From Miscanthus floridulus (lineage: Eukaryota; Streptophyta; Magnoliopsida; Poales; Poaceae), in NCBI RefSeq assembly GCF_019320115.1, contig NC_089584.1:99931792-99995791 (forward strand): a stretch of 64,000 nucleotides of DNA. The letters run 5' to 3'. Shown here in pieces: positions 45,267-57,110 of this stretch. A program made the position numbers and the translations under genes. The notes under the pieces are model-generated. The model saw only the letters and a list, made by a program, of their open reading frames with translations. It was not told the DNA's origin and searched no databases. Position 1 is the stretch's first letter. Every line of letters starts with the position of its first letter.

Positions 45267-48200
45267 ATGGCACCAAAGAAAGGAGCTGCAAAACTGAAGA
45301 AGACGAGCCCCCTGAAGTTGAGCGCCAAAATCTAACGTGATGAAGAGTGGGTGCCATCGTGAATGGGAGAGGCAGAGCTCAATAGATTGGTGGAGGCGGG
45401 CATTCTGCCTGACCGCGTCATGGCAGGATGGCGGCCGGCCCTCGGTGAGCCCCTCCCCATGCCTCATACCGACGAAGTTGTAGTGTTTGAAGATTTTTTC
45501 TAGCGCGGGTTGGGATTTCCTGTTCACCCATTCTTGAGGGATTTGTTGGAATTCTAGAGAGTCAGTCTGTGCAACCTCCACCCAAACATAATATTGCACA
45601 TATCTATCTTCATCCATTTCTGTGAGGCGTTTCTCAGAATCGTTCCCCACTACAACCTCTTCCACTACCTGTTCTGGCTGAAGAAGAGAGGCGACGGTGG
45701 TTCCAAGGTGGTCGGCATAGTGTATCTTCAGCTGCACGATGGAATGGTGGGCGAGTACCTTACTGTACCGCTAAACACATCACCGAAGGGGTAGAATGCT
45801 AGGTGATTCTATATGAAGCAAATCCACCCTACTGTCCACTGTGATGCCAACCACATCCCGGAGAGCCAGAAGAGCTGGTTGGAGATGCCAAGCAGCGCTG
45901 ATATGGAGCAAGTGAGGGAGCTCCTTGGCTTAATAAAGGGTGTGAAGACCAACGGTGGACTGGTGGCGGTGAGCTTCTTAGTGCGTCGCGTCTAGCCCTA
46001 TAAGGAGAGGGCCCACCTCGCCTTTGAGTTCAAGGGGGAGACCGACGATACCTGGGAGAGGTCGGAGATGCTATCGAGGGACGTTGTGCAATAGCAGGCT
46101 ATAGAGCTATTCGCTCCAGTTTGCCTCATTCAGCAAGTCAAGGGTATACGAAGCCCCTTAACTATAAGAATCTACCTCCTCAGGTAAATGTCTCAGTTGT
46201 GTGTTCCTGATGCTTTTTATCATCTATCGTTGCCGAGCAGTGGACTGATTCACTTATGCTAAGATTCATTCATAGGAAAAAGTGGTGTACTTCTCATGCA
46301 TGCCGAGGGGCGATTGGCCATAGGTGGTAGATGCCCGGCCACCGACGTAGTCTAGGGAGGAAGCCGTCAGCATCTCATCGGATAGTCCATCCCCGGTGTT
46401 AGAGAAAATCTAGGGGAAGAGGGCAGCGGCAGATGAGCCGGCCTGGAAGAAGAGAAAGACGGTGGGTACCAGCTCCCCTCAAGCCGGGTGGCATCTCGCT
46501 TGGCGGTGACCAGACCACTTAGACGCGGAGTACCACTGATGTCTAAGTGGTTCGGATGACAACGAAGTTCAAGTTGCTCCTCTATCGAGCACAAAGGCGC
46601 CTCCGTGCAATACGCATGTGGAGGTACGATCGAAGAGAGGCGAAGAAGTCCTCAAGCAGCAGGCGAGGAGAGTTTTTGAGCAGTAGGTGACGGGAATCCT
46701 CGAGCAGCAGGCGACGGGAGTCCCTAAGCAGCAGGCAAAGGGAATCCCAGAGCGGTGGGTGGAGGAAGTCCTAGAGCGGTGGGTGAAGGAAGTCCTAGAG
46801 AGGCAGGTGGAGGAAGTCCCAGAGCGGCAGGAGGAGGAGAGGCCGACGGTGGAGAAGGCAGGACCTCCACCCCAGAGCACGGGAGTCGACCCTATGGCCA
46901 CGCCTGGGGCCTCGAGTAGGCAATGCCAGTTCAAGAAATTGTAACCAAACCGTAAGTATCCTTGTCTTGGAGTTATTTGGTTGTCATTTCCTTATCCTTT
47001 TTCGATGAATGACGAGCTAATCTAATGCAGAGCGAGGCATACGGAGGATCCGGCCCCGCCCATCTAGACTGACGAGCAGCCGAAGGCTAGCCTTAGGGCA
47101 GAGGAGATGCTGATGGACCCCATCCCAGAGTCTCTGGGTGCTCGGTAGCCCTATGGAGGAGTCAAACGCCGCTACCAGCAGGACTTGGCGATAGTGAATA
47201 GTTGGCGGATGGTTTACGACGATGCCCAGGGCAATTGCAAAAACCGCCGGGTCTTCAGCGGCGAATGCATGAGATATCGGTGCCACGCCTAAGTCTAGGG
47301 TGGCAAAACCTGGTGGCGCCTGAGGAGCAGCCAGCGCCTCCCTAGGCAACGTAGGGCATGGTCGGACTGGCTATCTAGCCACGGAGCCCCCCGGATGGTG
47401 CCTCCAGTCCATGGTAGGAGGAGGACGAGGTGGAAGAGATCAAACACGAGGAATCTCAGACCCTAGGCTATCCGAATCCTCCGCTAGGCGTGTCAACGAG
47501 GTGGTGGTCATTGAGGAGGAGGACACCACCAAGGAGCTGAAGAGACTGGAGTCTGCCCTCTCTAGAGTGATGAGACAAATTAAGGTATGTACTGCATCTA
47601 TAATGTTCATCTTTGATGTTGGAGATTGTTCTTCTTCATGATCTTGGCGTTTTATGCAGGGGATAACTCGGACTACCGAGTAGCGGCGCTAGCTGATAAA
47701 GAGGATGGAGCCCCTCGCCGAGGAGAATGAAAAACTCAAAGAGGCAATGAACCTTATGGAGAGAAACATCCAGAGGGCCCAGCACGAGTGAGACCTTGCG
47801 GAGTCCAACACGTAGGACCTAGAATACTAGAAGGGCGTCCTATCTGATCAGCTAGCGACCATGTTTGAGCAGCTGTACGGTAAGTCTGAGCAATTATCGA
47901 GTGCTTTCGAGCAGCTGGAGTAGAAATTCGAGCAGCTCAAGAACGTATCCTAGCAGAAGACAGGTATGGTGTATCGGCGAATGTGCTTTGTATAGTTGAG
48001 TAGCTATATTTTTGGAGATGACTGTTGTGCTTGTAGATTATGATGCGGAGCTCGGCCAGCTATGCCAAGCCATCGAACAACTCTGAGAGAAGGCAAAGGA
48101 GATAGAGCAAGCAGACAAACTGGCTGAGGAGCTGAACGGTGAGTACTTCCTGGTTAGAGTTACTGGTGAAGTAGTTTCCTTGCTTGATTCAACCTTGTAA

Positions 48201-48637
48201 TGCTTGTAGACTACCATCGGAGGGTCAAGGCACAATTTGATGTGCTGGTGCAGGAAGCCAGGACCCAAAGGGATAAGTTCAACGCCGTAGTGGCCAGAGT
48301 CAAACCGGTGCTCTACTGCGTCGACCTAGGGGCGGCTCCCTAGCCCAACGGTAGGCCGCCACGTTCGAACACCGTCATCGAGAGGTGCAAAGCGGCATGG
48401 GAGAACTTCAAGGGCTTCAACCACGATGCCATTGTTACCGCCATTACTCACGCCCTTGCGGTGGTTCAGTCCGACTATCCATCCATTGACCTTCAGGCGA
48501 TAGGGGCTGGATTCACCGAAGGGATGGGCGAGGCGGAGACCCAGTAGCTGGAGGATGAGGTGGAGGATGCGGCAAAGATGCTAGCCGATGACATAGACCT
48601 GTTCGGCGAGACAGACAGCGATGGTGGAGCTCGGTGA
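45267..48637 (+). pseudogene. Antisense gene of element B ('putative gypsy type transposon' family)
   Basis: Runs opposite to gag-pol. Exon 1 (45267 to about 46183) starts MAPKKGAAKLKKTSPLK and contains HISIFIHFCEAFLRIVPHYN, YLFWLKKRGDGGSKVVGIVY, ESQKSW and GLIKGVKTNGGLVAVSFLVR. These are typical of the plant family annotated as putative gypsy-type transposon (PF04195-like). Later exons (from about 46276, 47030, 47658, 48035, 48210) follow GT-AG-like borders. They encode a basic KKRKT patch, an 8-residue repeat (VLERWVKE and variants, 46690-46835), then coiled-coil helices, ending ETDSDGGAR at TGA 48635-48637. Many in-frame stops, mostly TAG at Trp or Gln positions, show that it is dead. The role is unknown. 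Confidence 0.7.
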
Positions 48638-48805
48638 TCTGCTCGAAGAGTATTATCTGTAACATCTGGAGAGGATAGTTAGAGCGCGCGAGAGTGTAGA
48701 AAACATTTATGTATTTGTATAAATGTTATAAAGTGCATGTTTATGTGGCTTGCTGGTATTTGTGGTGAAAATCGTTGTAGTAATAATCCTAATGCAATTA
48801 TACAT

Positions 48806-49327
48806 AGTATAAGTAGCGTCCGAGCAATTAGTTCGTTACTAAACTCTTTGGCCTTAGCTAGCCCACAGTCCATAACATCGAGCGCGGAGCCCGTGCACGT
48901 GTTGAAGGAATAGGCGTCACCATGGAACCATGGCCGACCACCCATAACACAGAGCGCGGAGCCCGTAGCACGTGTAGAGAGAGATCGGAGACTAGGTCTT
49001 CTCCATAGAGCGCAGAGCGGAACGTGTGCTGCTCGGCGATTGGCGAAATAACTTGGAGATAAACGTAGTATAAGTGGCATCCAAGCATTTAGTTCTTTAC
49101 TAAGCTCTCGGCCTTGGCTAGCCCATAGTCCAAAACATCAAGCATGGAGCTCGTGCACGTGTAGGAGGAACAAGCGTCACCAAGGAACCATAGCCAACCA
49201 CCCATAACACAGAGCACGGAGCCCATAGCAATGTGTAGGGAGATATCGAAGACTGGGTCTTCTCCATAGAGAATAGAACAGAACGTATGCTGCTCGTTGA
49301 TCGGCGAAATATCTTGGAGATTTGGAG
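48806..49327. repeat. 261 bp tandem repeat in element B
   Basis: Two copies starting AGTATAAGT (48806 and 49067) containing GCTAGCCCA...AGTCC, ACACAGAGC and TGCTGCTCG blocks. Such arrays near the 3' end are common in Tat-type elements. Confidence 0.85.
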
Positions 49328-49510
49328 AAAAGTGTTCGGCGATTTGGAGAAACCTATTCGGCGAAATACGTTGGAGATTTGGAGAAACGTGGTCGGCAAT
49401 TTGGAGAAACTCATTCGGCGAAATACGTTGGAGGTTTGGAGAAACATGGTCGGCGATTCGGAGAAACTTGTTCAGTGAAAACGTTAGAGATTTGGAGAAA
49501 CATGGTCGGC
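49310..49510. repeat. About 60 bp tandem repeats, GGAGATTTGGAGAAAC units
   Basis: Three to four imperfect units built from TTGGAGATTTGGAGAAAC, TGGTCGGCGATTTGGAG and CATTCGGCGAAATACG. Non-coding 3' region of element B, next to the integrase end. Confidence 0.85.
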
Positions 49511-49667
49511 GCAGTTATGGCGGTTTCGTATTGGAGTTCATTATGGAGTAGCTTAGAGCTCGGCGACCGTGAGTGGAGATTAAACCATAATGGAGAAATA
49601 ATGGAGACAAATTATGGTGACAAAAACTTTATTCATCAAGGAGCGGAGAATACATATCTGGAGCATT

Positions 49668-50812
49668 TCAAGGATAGAAACGTATAAGGTGCTCGATGTG
49701 CCATGAGATGGGGACATCGATTTCGTCTAAGTCACACAGGCGATAAGACCCTGGTCGAGTAACCTCTTTGACGACGTAAGGCCCTTCCCAGGGGGAGGAG
49801 AGCATCTGCATCCCTTCAGTTTTTTGTTTTCTATGGAGAATGAGGTCGCCAACAGCAAATGAACGACCTTTGATGTAGCGGTTGTAATACATCCGCAAGC
49901 CTTCTAGATATTTGGCTATGCGAATGCAGGTGATTAGGCGTTCTTCCTCGGCCCTATCGACATCCTTTGTCCAAACAGCTACGGCTTGCTCTTCATCATA
50001 ATTTTCCACCCTAGGTGCTCGAAAGGCAATGTCCGCTGGTAGTATGGCTTCTGAGCCATAAACAAAGAAATATGGAGACACACCAGTGCTATGACTAGCT
50101 TGAGTACACAGTCCCCAGACCACAGTTGGTAGCTCTTTGAGCCATCTGCCCGGATGCTTTTCTTCTTTCTGATATAGCCTCTTTTTGAGGGCATCAAGGA
50201 TCATGCTGTTCGCCCATTCAACCTGGCTGTTGGCTCTAGGATGGGCAATGGAGACGTATTTGACAGAGATGCATCGGTCTTCATAGAAGTCCCAAAAGTG
50301 ATGGCCAATAAACGTAGTTCTGAGGTCGGTGATAATGCTGTTTGGGAGACCAAATCTATGGATGATATATTCGAAGAGCTTGACTGCTTTCTTTGCAGTA
50401 GCCAAGACGAGCGGTTTATACTCAATCCACTTGGAGAACTTTTCGATGGCAACATATACGTACCAAAAACCACCTGGTGATGGCTTGAAAGGCCCAATCA
50501 TATCCAATCCCCAGCATGCGAAGGGCCAGGAAGCTGGGATGATCTGTAGGTCTTATGCCGTCACGTGTATTTGCTTGGCGAAAAATTGCATCCTTCACAA
50601 CGTTGGACGAGGTCTTCTGCATCGAAGATGGCTATGGGCCAGTAAAAACCAGCTTGGAAAGCTTTGCCGACCAGGTTTCTCGAGGCCGTGTGGTTGCCGC
50701 AGGAACCAGAGTGAATTTCGAGAAGTAGCTTCACTCCCTCTTCTTGGGTGATGCATTTCTGTGGTATCCCTTCCTTGGCACTTTTCCTCATCAAGTTGTC
50801 ATCCACCAGCAT
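49668..50812 (-). pseudogene. Integrase of element B with zinc finger
   Basis: The HHCC finger (IHSGSCGNHTASRNLVGK and RCEGCNF, 50600-50760) is followed by a 279-codon open frame (50507-49668). It has the catalytic-core positions D (DMIGPF), D (IITDLRTTF, where the usual Asn-Gly after Asp is replaced) and E (ANSQVEWANS). The C-terminal part contains SSPWEGPYVVKEV and ends IRFYP. The core frame is long and open, but the finger lies in another frame with a break near 50560. Integrases join element cDNA to host DNA. Confidence 0.85.
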
Positions 50813-51308
50813 GTAATGCTTGCTTCGACGGATTAGGCATTCGGTTTCAGTCTTGTCGGTGGGTACTTCGGTGCTGGCGAGGTACTTGATGAACTATTCC
50901 CTCCAATTGGCGGCCGGTGAAGGTACCGTAAGTACCAGCTGCTCGGCGGGGGAACTTCTTGAATTTCCTTATCTTCTTTAAATCTTGAACGAAGACCCCT
51001 AGCAGAATCGTGGTGCGAGAGGAGCCTAACTTGGATAGGTGGTCGGTGAGCTAATTTTGATCGCGTACCACGTGGTGGTACTCGATACTGTAGAACTTCC
51101 TTTCAAGCTTCCTGATTTTGGCGCAGTATGCATCCATCTTCTCACTAGAGCAGGACCAGTCTTTGTTGAGCTAGTTGATGACTAGCGCGGAGTCCCCGTA
51201 TACCATGATGCATTTGATGCCGAACTCAACGGCTATATGGAGTTCGTGGAGACATGCTTCATATTCGGCGGCGTTGTTGGAGGCCGAAAAATGTATCCGG
51301 AGAACATA

Positions 51309-52761
51309 TCAGAGCTTATCCTTGGTCGGCGTGATGAACAGAATGCCCGCACCAGCACCGTTGATGTTGAGAGCGCCATCAAAGTACATCACCCAGTGCT
51401 CGAGGCAAGTAGCGGCGATGGGCTCTTGAATCTTAGTCCACTCAGCGACGAAATCAGCAAGCACCTGAGACTTGATGGTAGGCCCGCTTCTAAATTCGAT
51501 GAAGTTCTGAGCTCGACAGCCCACTTGATGATGCGGCCATTGGCCTCTTTGTTGCAGAGATGTCCCCCACAGGGAACTCGGTAACCACGGTGATCTTGTA
51601 ATACTCGAAGTAGTGGCGGAGCTTGCGCGACTTAATCAGGATGGCATATACCAGCTTTTGGACCTAAGGATAATGAGTCTTGGGCTTGTTAAGAACATCG
51701 CTGATGAAGTATACTGGATGTTGCACCTTATAGGCGTGCCTGGCCTCCTTGCGTTCGACCACAATGGCTGTGCTGATGACGCGAGAAGTAGCGGAGATGT
51801 AGATCAGGAGAGTTTTGTCTGGCCGTGGCACCGTCATGATCGGAGGCTTTGTTAGGAACAACTTGAGCTGCTCGAAAGCTGTGTCTGCCTCCTCCAACTA
51901 GGAAAAGCGCTCGGAGACCTTGAGGAGTTTGAAGAACGGTAGCCCTTTTTCGCCGAGGCATGATATGAAGCTGCTTAAAGTAGCCATGTAGCCTATAAGC
52001 TTCTGTATATCCTTGATGCATTTTGGCCATTTCATGTTGGTGATGGCGGAAACCTTGTCAGGGTTGGGTTCGATGCCACGTGCGCTGACGATGTAGCCCA
52101 GGAGTATACCGAATGGAACTCCAAAGATGCACTTTGAAGGGTTCAGCTTCCATCGGTACCTTTTTAGGTTGGCGAACGTTTCTTCGAGGTCGGCGATAAG
52201 ATCATCGGCGATCTTGGACTTGATGACCACATCGTCGATGTAAGCTTCGACATTGTGGTCGATCTGTTGATCGAGGCACATCTGGATAGCCCTTTGTTAA
52301 GTCGCCCTGGCATTTGTGAGTCCGAAGGACATGGTGGTGTAACAGTATGCACCAAAAGGCATGATGAACGACGTCTTGATCTAGTCTTCTTTCTTGAGGG
52401 AGATCTAGTGATAGCTAGAGTAATAATCGAGGAAGGAGAGCAGTTCATAGCCAGCGGTGGAGTCTAAAACCTCATCTAACCGAGGCAAACCGAAGGGGTC
52501 TTTAGGGCAGAGTTTGTTAAGATCAGTGTAATCAACACACATTCTCCATTCTTTATTCTTTTTTTGAACGAGAACAGGGTTTGCTAACCACTCAGGATGA
52601 TACACTTCTTTTATGAATCCGACAGCTAGGAGCCATTTTATTTCTAGCCTAATAGCCTCCTCCTTGTCTGGCACGAATCGGTGGAGTTTCTGCTTGATCA
52701 GTTTGGTGATCGGTGAGACATTCAAGGAGTGCTCGATCTTCTCCCGCGGTACCCTCGGCAT
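51309..52761 (-). pseudogene. Reverse transcriptase and RNase H of element B
   Basis: Right to left: the N-terminal palm/finger part (52761-52405: VQKKNKEWRMCVDYTDLNKL, FLDYYSSYH), the catalytic motif AYIDDVVIKS (about 52240), the thumb and connection (GYIVSARGIEPNPDKV, to 51898), and RNase H (51524-51309, YFDGALNINGAGAGI with its first Asp). Frames change and stops occur at several places (e.g. between 52281 and 52405). Not functional. Confidence 0.85.
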
Positions 52762-53283
52762 GTCTACAGGTTTCTAAGCAAACATGTCGGCGTTGGCACA
52801 TAGAAAGGAGATGAGCGCTCTTTCCTATTTGGGGTCAAGGTGAGCCCTGATCTTCACAGTCTTGCAGGGGTCATCGAGGCCAAGGCCGACCTCCTTGGTT
52901 TCCTTAGACTTGGCAGAGGCGCGAGGAGGCTCTAGCGATGGGATCTCCAGGTCATCGGTGGGCACCATCTTGGTGTCGGTGACCACACTAGCCATCTAGA
53001 TAGAGAGGTCAATGGCTTCAGCGAGAGCAAGACTCTCTGCCTCGTAGGCGTAGGCGATGGAGAGGTTGGCACGCAAGGCCAGGACTCCTACAGGCGAAGG
53101 CATCTTTAGCACCAGATCAGTGTAGTGCGGTATGGCCATGAACTTGTCTATAGCTAGCTGACCAAGTACAGTGTGGTAGGCGGTGTTGAAGTCAGCGATG
53201 TAAAGTTGATGTGCTCAACATGGTAGTTGCTTGCCATGCCGAACTATACTGGTAGGGTGATCTCTCCAAGAAGTTTCGATGCC

Positions 53284-53643
53284 CTACCAGGTACCACACC
53301 CCCAGAAGGAGGAGTCTGAGGGTGTGAGATCTGTTATACCGAGGCCCAACTCCTTTAGGGCTCCGACGAAGAGGAGATTCAGAGCGCTCCCACCGTCGAC
53401 GAGCACTTTTCTGAACAGCACTTTCTGGATGGTTGCGTCGAGGATGAGGGGGAAATGCCCTATGTAGGGGATGTCCACCCACTGGTCGGCCCTACTGAAG
53501 GTGATGGGGACCTCGGACCATGGGCGATAGCTGGGGTTAGCAGCGGCGTCTTCCATAGTGACGGCGAGCACCCGTCGAGCGGTGAGCTTCCATTCTCTTC
53601 TGCTCTCGGTGGAGGCGAGGCCATTGAAGATGGTGGCTACCAC
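53284..53643 (-). pseudogene. Aspartic protease region of element B
   Basis: Contains KVLVDGGSALNLLFVGAL with the D-G-G form of the retropepsin active site and the FSRADQ...PYIGHFPL lead-in. The frame is open for 119 codons but separated by stops from gag and reverse transcriptase. The segment 52762-53283 in between is linker with broken frames. Confidence 0.75.
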
Positions 53644-53733
53644 CTTGTCGTGGTCCTAGAAGGCATTGTTATTGTCCCCAGGTGGTCGGCAGCCTCCGGC
53701 TTCATCGTTGGTGTCATCGTCCAGCTTTTTGTC

Positions 53734-55235
53734 TTAGAACTCAGCCAAGCTGAGGCAGTCCTTCATCTTATGTCTGGCGTTCTTGTGGAGAGGGCACGGG
53801 CCATTGAGGATCTTCTTGTATTGCTCGTTGTAGTTGCGCTTGGCACGGTGTTCATTAACAGCGGCGACGATGTGGTCTGGCCGGCAGCGGTGATTTTGGC
53901 CAGACTTGGGTCCTTCTGGCCGATCACAGCCGCTGTCACGATGGTAACTATGGTCATCGTAGCATCGGTCATTGTGGCATCGGTCGTCGAGGCGATCGTT
54001 GTAGCGGCATGTTGGGCGATGAGTGCCCACATCCGCGTTGAAGCGCACCTCGGCTTCCTTGGCGTCGGCGTACTGGTTGGCGGTCATGATCATCTCGCCA
54101 ATCCCTATAGGTGGCTTGCGGCTAAACTTGGAGCGAAGCTCGCGGTAACGGAGTCGTCTGATGCAGGTGGTGATGACCTCCACTTCCATGATGTTGGGAA
54201 TAGAATTCCTCATCTCAAAAAAGTGTCTGATGTAGCTGCGGAGGAGCTCGGACGGCTTCTGGTTGATGCGGTTGAGTTCATGCTTGGTGCCCGGTCGAGT
54301 ACACGTAGCCATATAATTGTCGGTGAAGACTTTTTTCAGCTCTTCCCAGGATCCGATGGAGTCTGGGGCAAGGCTCATGAACCAGTTCATGGCGGTTGGC
54401 GTGAGCATGATGGGAAGATAGTTCGCCATGAAACTGGTGTCTCTTTCGGTGGTGCGAACAGTAGTGGCGTAAGCCTATAGCCACTATGTTGGGTTCATCC
54501 TTCCTTCGTAGGGCTCGACCCCTATGATTTTAAAACCACGAGGCCACTGAAGTTTTTAGAGCACCCTCATGAATGCTGGGGCCCTTTGGGGTTGGCGGCG
54601 CCATCGTCTACAGCGTTGCCGACGTTGAGCGGCTCAAGAGCTGAGTCTGGGTTACCGTACTCTTGCTCGTACTCTGGGTGGTGGCGTACTTCTTCTTTAG
54701 GGCGACCGAAGTGGCATTCGTCGATATGTCGTCATGCATCTTGGAGATTGGTGAGGTGCACTCGGACATCCTCGTCGACCTCCTGGTCATGTTGGCAGTG
54801 ATGTTCGATGTGGTTGCCCCTAGCTTCGCCCTGGAGGGGTTGCCTGTCGTCATGGTGCTAGTCGGTGAAGTGACTTTGGTGGCGATCGGTTCTTGTCGCA
54901 GCTGATCGATGAATCGAGGTTGTGGAGTATGAAGGTCTCTGATCCTAGCAGATCTCATTGACCTAACAGTGTGCTGCTTTAAGCATAGGGGTGACCTTGG
55001 TGACCTCAGGTGTCTGTGGGAGCTAGGCGAGCTCGTTGGTGGCCACTGCGAGAATGGTGCTTGGGGTCTTATTGACGTCGTGGCCGTCAATGCGGACAAA
55101 CTTGTTGTCGAGGTTATGTTGGAGTGGCCTTCCTTGCGAGTCAAGTTGCTGCTCGGCCATCGCAAGAGCAATCTCGTTTGCTTGGCGCTACGCACGGTTG
55201 ATGTTCTGATTCTCGCGGCCCAACTAGTTTTACTC
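53734..55235 (-). pseudogene. Gag of element B
   Basis: The main open frame (54429-53734, 231 codons) carries the gag core (AMNWFMSLAPDSIGSWEELK, RPGTKHELNRINQKPSELLR). A repeated Arg/Asp/His/Tyr tract follows, then CPLHKNARHKMKDC, the C-H-H-C finger-like motif of Tat-type gag. The N-terminal part (54430-55235) is in another frame with stops and is homologous to 1-545. It is cut at 55235 at the junction with element A. Confidence 0.8.
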
Positions 55236-55439
55236 AGCATTTGTTTCTATAACCCTTGCTTCTAGATCTTAACATGAGAAAGGGTCAAACATAGAGAATG
55301 TCTACTGGATAGATATGCTCTTATCAGCCCCCAAGTGAGGCCTGACCCCTTGTCGCTGCTAGGGTTGGGTGTCACTAAAGATTGAGGAGCTGATAGTGAA
55401 ACCGATAAGAGAAAGCATGCGTAGATTAAGGGTAAAAGC
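55236..55439. other. Element A 3' untranslated region
   Basis: Non-coding. The minus strand reads CTCACTTGGGGGCTGATAAG near 55325-55345, a plausible polypurine tract. The LTR expected after it is not here but at 43085, separated by element B. Confidence 0.5.
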
Positions 55440-56480
55440 GACATAGTTGTTCGATGTTCTAGGCATTGATGAAGACTTCGCCATTGATGGTCTTGAGCTT
55501 ATAGGTGCCTGGTCGGAGCACCTCCACGATGACGTACGGTCCCTCCCACGATGGAGAGAGCTTGTGGCGGTTCTTGTTGCTCTGGATGAGGTGGAGCACC
55601 AGGTCCCCGACGTTGAAGGCCCAACCCTACACTCAACGGCTGTGGTACCGGCGCAACGCTTGCTGATACTTGGAAGAGTGGAGGAGGGCTTCATCTAGTT
55701 GGTCCATGGCATCCTCGAGGGATGCCTTGGCTCCCTATTCATCGTATGCCCTGACCCTTGGTGCTCCATAATCGAGGTCGGTCGGGAGGATAGCCTCGAA
55801 ACTGTAGACCATGAAGATCGGTGTGTAGCTGATGGACCGGCTGGGGGTCATCCTAAGGCTCTAGAGCACCACGGGAAGTACCATGACCCATCGTCTGCCA
55901 AACTTGTTCAACCGGTTGAAGATCCTAGGCTTGAGGCCTTGTAGGACCATGCCGTTCGCACGCTCGACCTGCTCGTTCGTGTGGGGGTGCGCCACGGCGA
56001 CCCAATCGATGTAGATGTGGTATTCATCACAGAATCAGAGGAACTTTTCTCGGTGAACTACGTGCCATTGTCCGTGATAATGAAGTTCGGGACTCTAAAG
56101 CAATGGACGATGTCAAGGAAGAACAACATGACTTGCTCGGACTTGATCGCGGAGATCGGTCGAGCCTCTATCCACTTTGTAAACTTATCTATGGCGATAA
56201 GCAAGTGCGTATAGCCTCTAGGCGCCCTCTTGAGTGGTCCGACCAGATCGAGCCCCTAGACCACAAACGGCCATGTGATGGGGATCATTTGGAGTGCTTG
56301 GGCTGGCAGGTGGGTCTGCCGAGCGTAGTATTACACCCTTCATAGGTGCGCATAATCTGTTCAACATCAGCTACTGTGGTCGGCTAGTAGAAGCCTTATC
56401 GGAACATGTTTTCGACTAGGGTCCTAGGTGTGGCATGGTGCCCATAGACCCCCACCATGGATATCACTCAGCAACTACTT
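55440..56480 (-). pseudogene. Integrase of element A with zinc-finger remnant
   Basis: Minus-strand frames read VPNFIITDNGT (second catalytic Asp), AVAHPHTNEQVERANGMVLQ (catalytic Glu), SWEGPYVIVEVLRPGTYKL and the end WNIEQLCRFYP. The H2C2 finger region at 56340-56480 is degraded. Interrupting stops are at several codons. Same lineage as element B by motif similarity. Confidence 0.8.
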
Positions 56481-56783
56481 TCCTTGTTCAATGGGGATGC
56501 AGCGTTGTAGGATCCTAGTGTGGCTTCACCTATAGAGCTTGCCCTCAATAACGACAAAGGATGACTTGGCGCGACGTGTGAGCCATCGAGCCTCCATTTT
56601 GTCCATCGGTAGCGCCTCACAGAGTAGGTAGTTGAGGTAAGGTGTCCTCTAGTTGGCCAAAGGGTCAGGCTCTATCGCTGGATCCTCGTCAAGGTCCATG
56701 ACTTCAGGGTCAGATGGAGCCATCGGCTAGTTAGCCCCCGAGCCCAGGGCAGCCGGCCCATCATCGGTCTATTCTGGCTCCTC

Positions 56784-57110
56784 TTAGCAGACCAAGGGCT
56801 TATACTGATCGCTGGCGAAGACATCCATCGGCATCGGCTCTCGGGCAGACACCATTTTTACTAGTGTGTCGGTCGCCTCGTTGAGATGCCTTAGGATGTG
56901 ATTGAGCTCGAGACCATCGAACTTGTCCTCCGGCTGGCGGACTTCTTGGCAATATGCAACCATCTTGGCATTTTGGCAGCTTGATTCCTTCATGACTTGG
57001 TCGATGACTAGCTAGGAGTCGCCCCAGACATCAAGCCATTGGATACCCAACTCAATAATGATGCGCAGCCCTCGCGCCGCTGCTTGTTCTTCTTCTTGTT
57101 GGAGTAGTTC
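56784..57110 (-). pseudogene. RNase H remnant of element A
   Basis: Encodes SSCQNAKMVAYCQEVRQPED, FDGLELNHILRHLNEATDTL and the preceding IQWLDVWGDS-like part, the C-terminal half of a plant gypsy RNase H domain. The reverse transcriptase that should precede it is missing; gag follows directly on the right. Confidence 0.75.

Larger units (their letters stand above)
43691..55235 (-). mobile_element. Gypsy element B (Tat/Retand-like) with antisense gene
   Basis: From right to left on the minus strand: gag (55235-53734), protease, reverse transcriptase, RNase H, zinc finger, integrase (to 49668), tandem repeats, a plus-strand antisense gene (45267-48637), and the 3' LTR (43691-44175). The antisense gene between integrase and 3' LTR is a known feature of some Tat-lineage gypsy elements. 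The 5' LTR and leader are missing; the sequence breaks at 55235 within gag, where the copy at 1-1212 continues normally. All frames carry stops. Confidence 0.82.

Noticed and set aside
53455..54480. 341-codon plus-strand open frame
   Set aside because: Shadow of gag and protease of element B, which are on the minus strand and have recognisable motifs.
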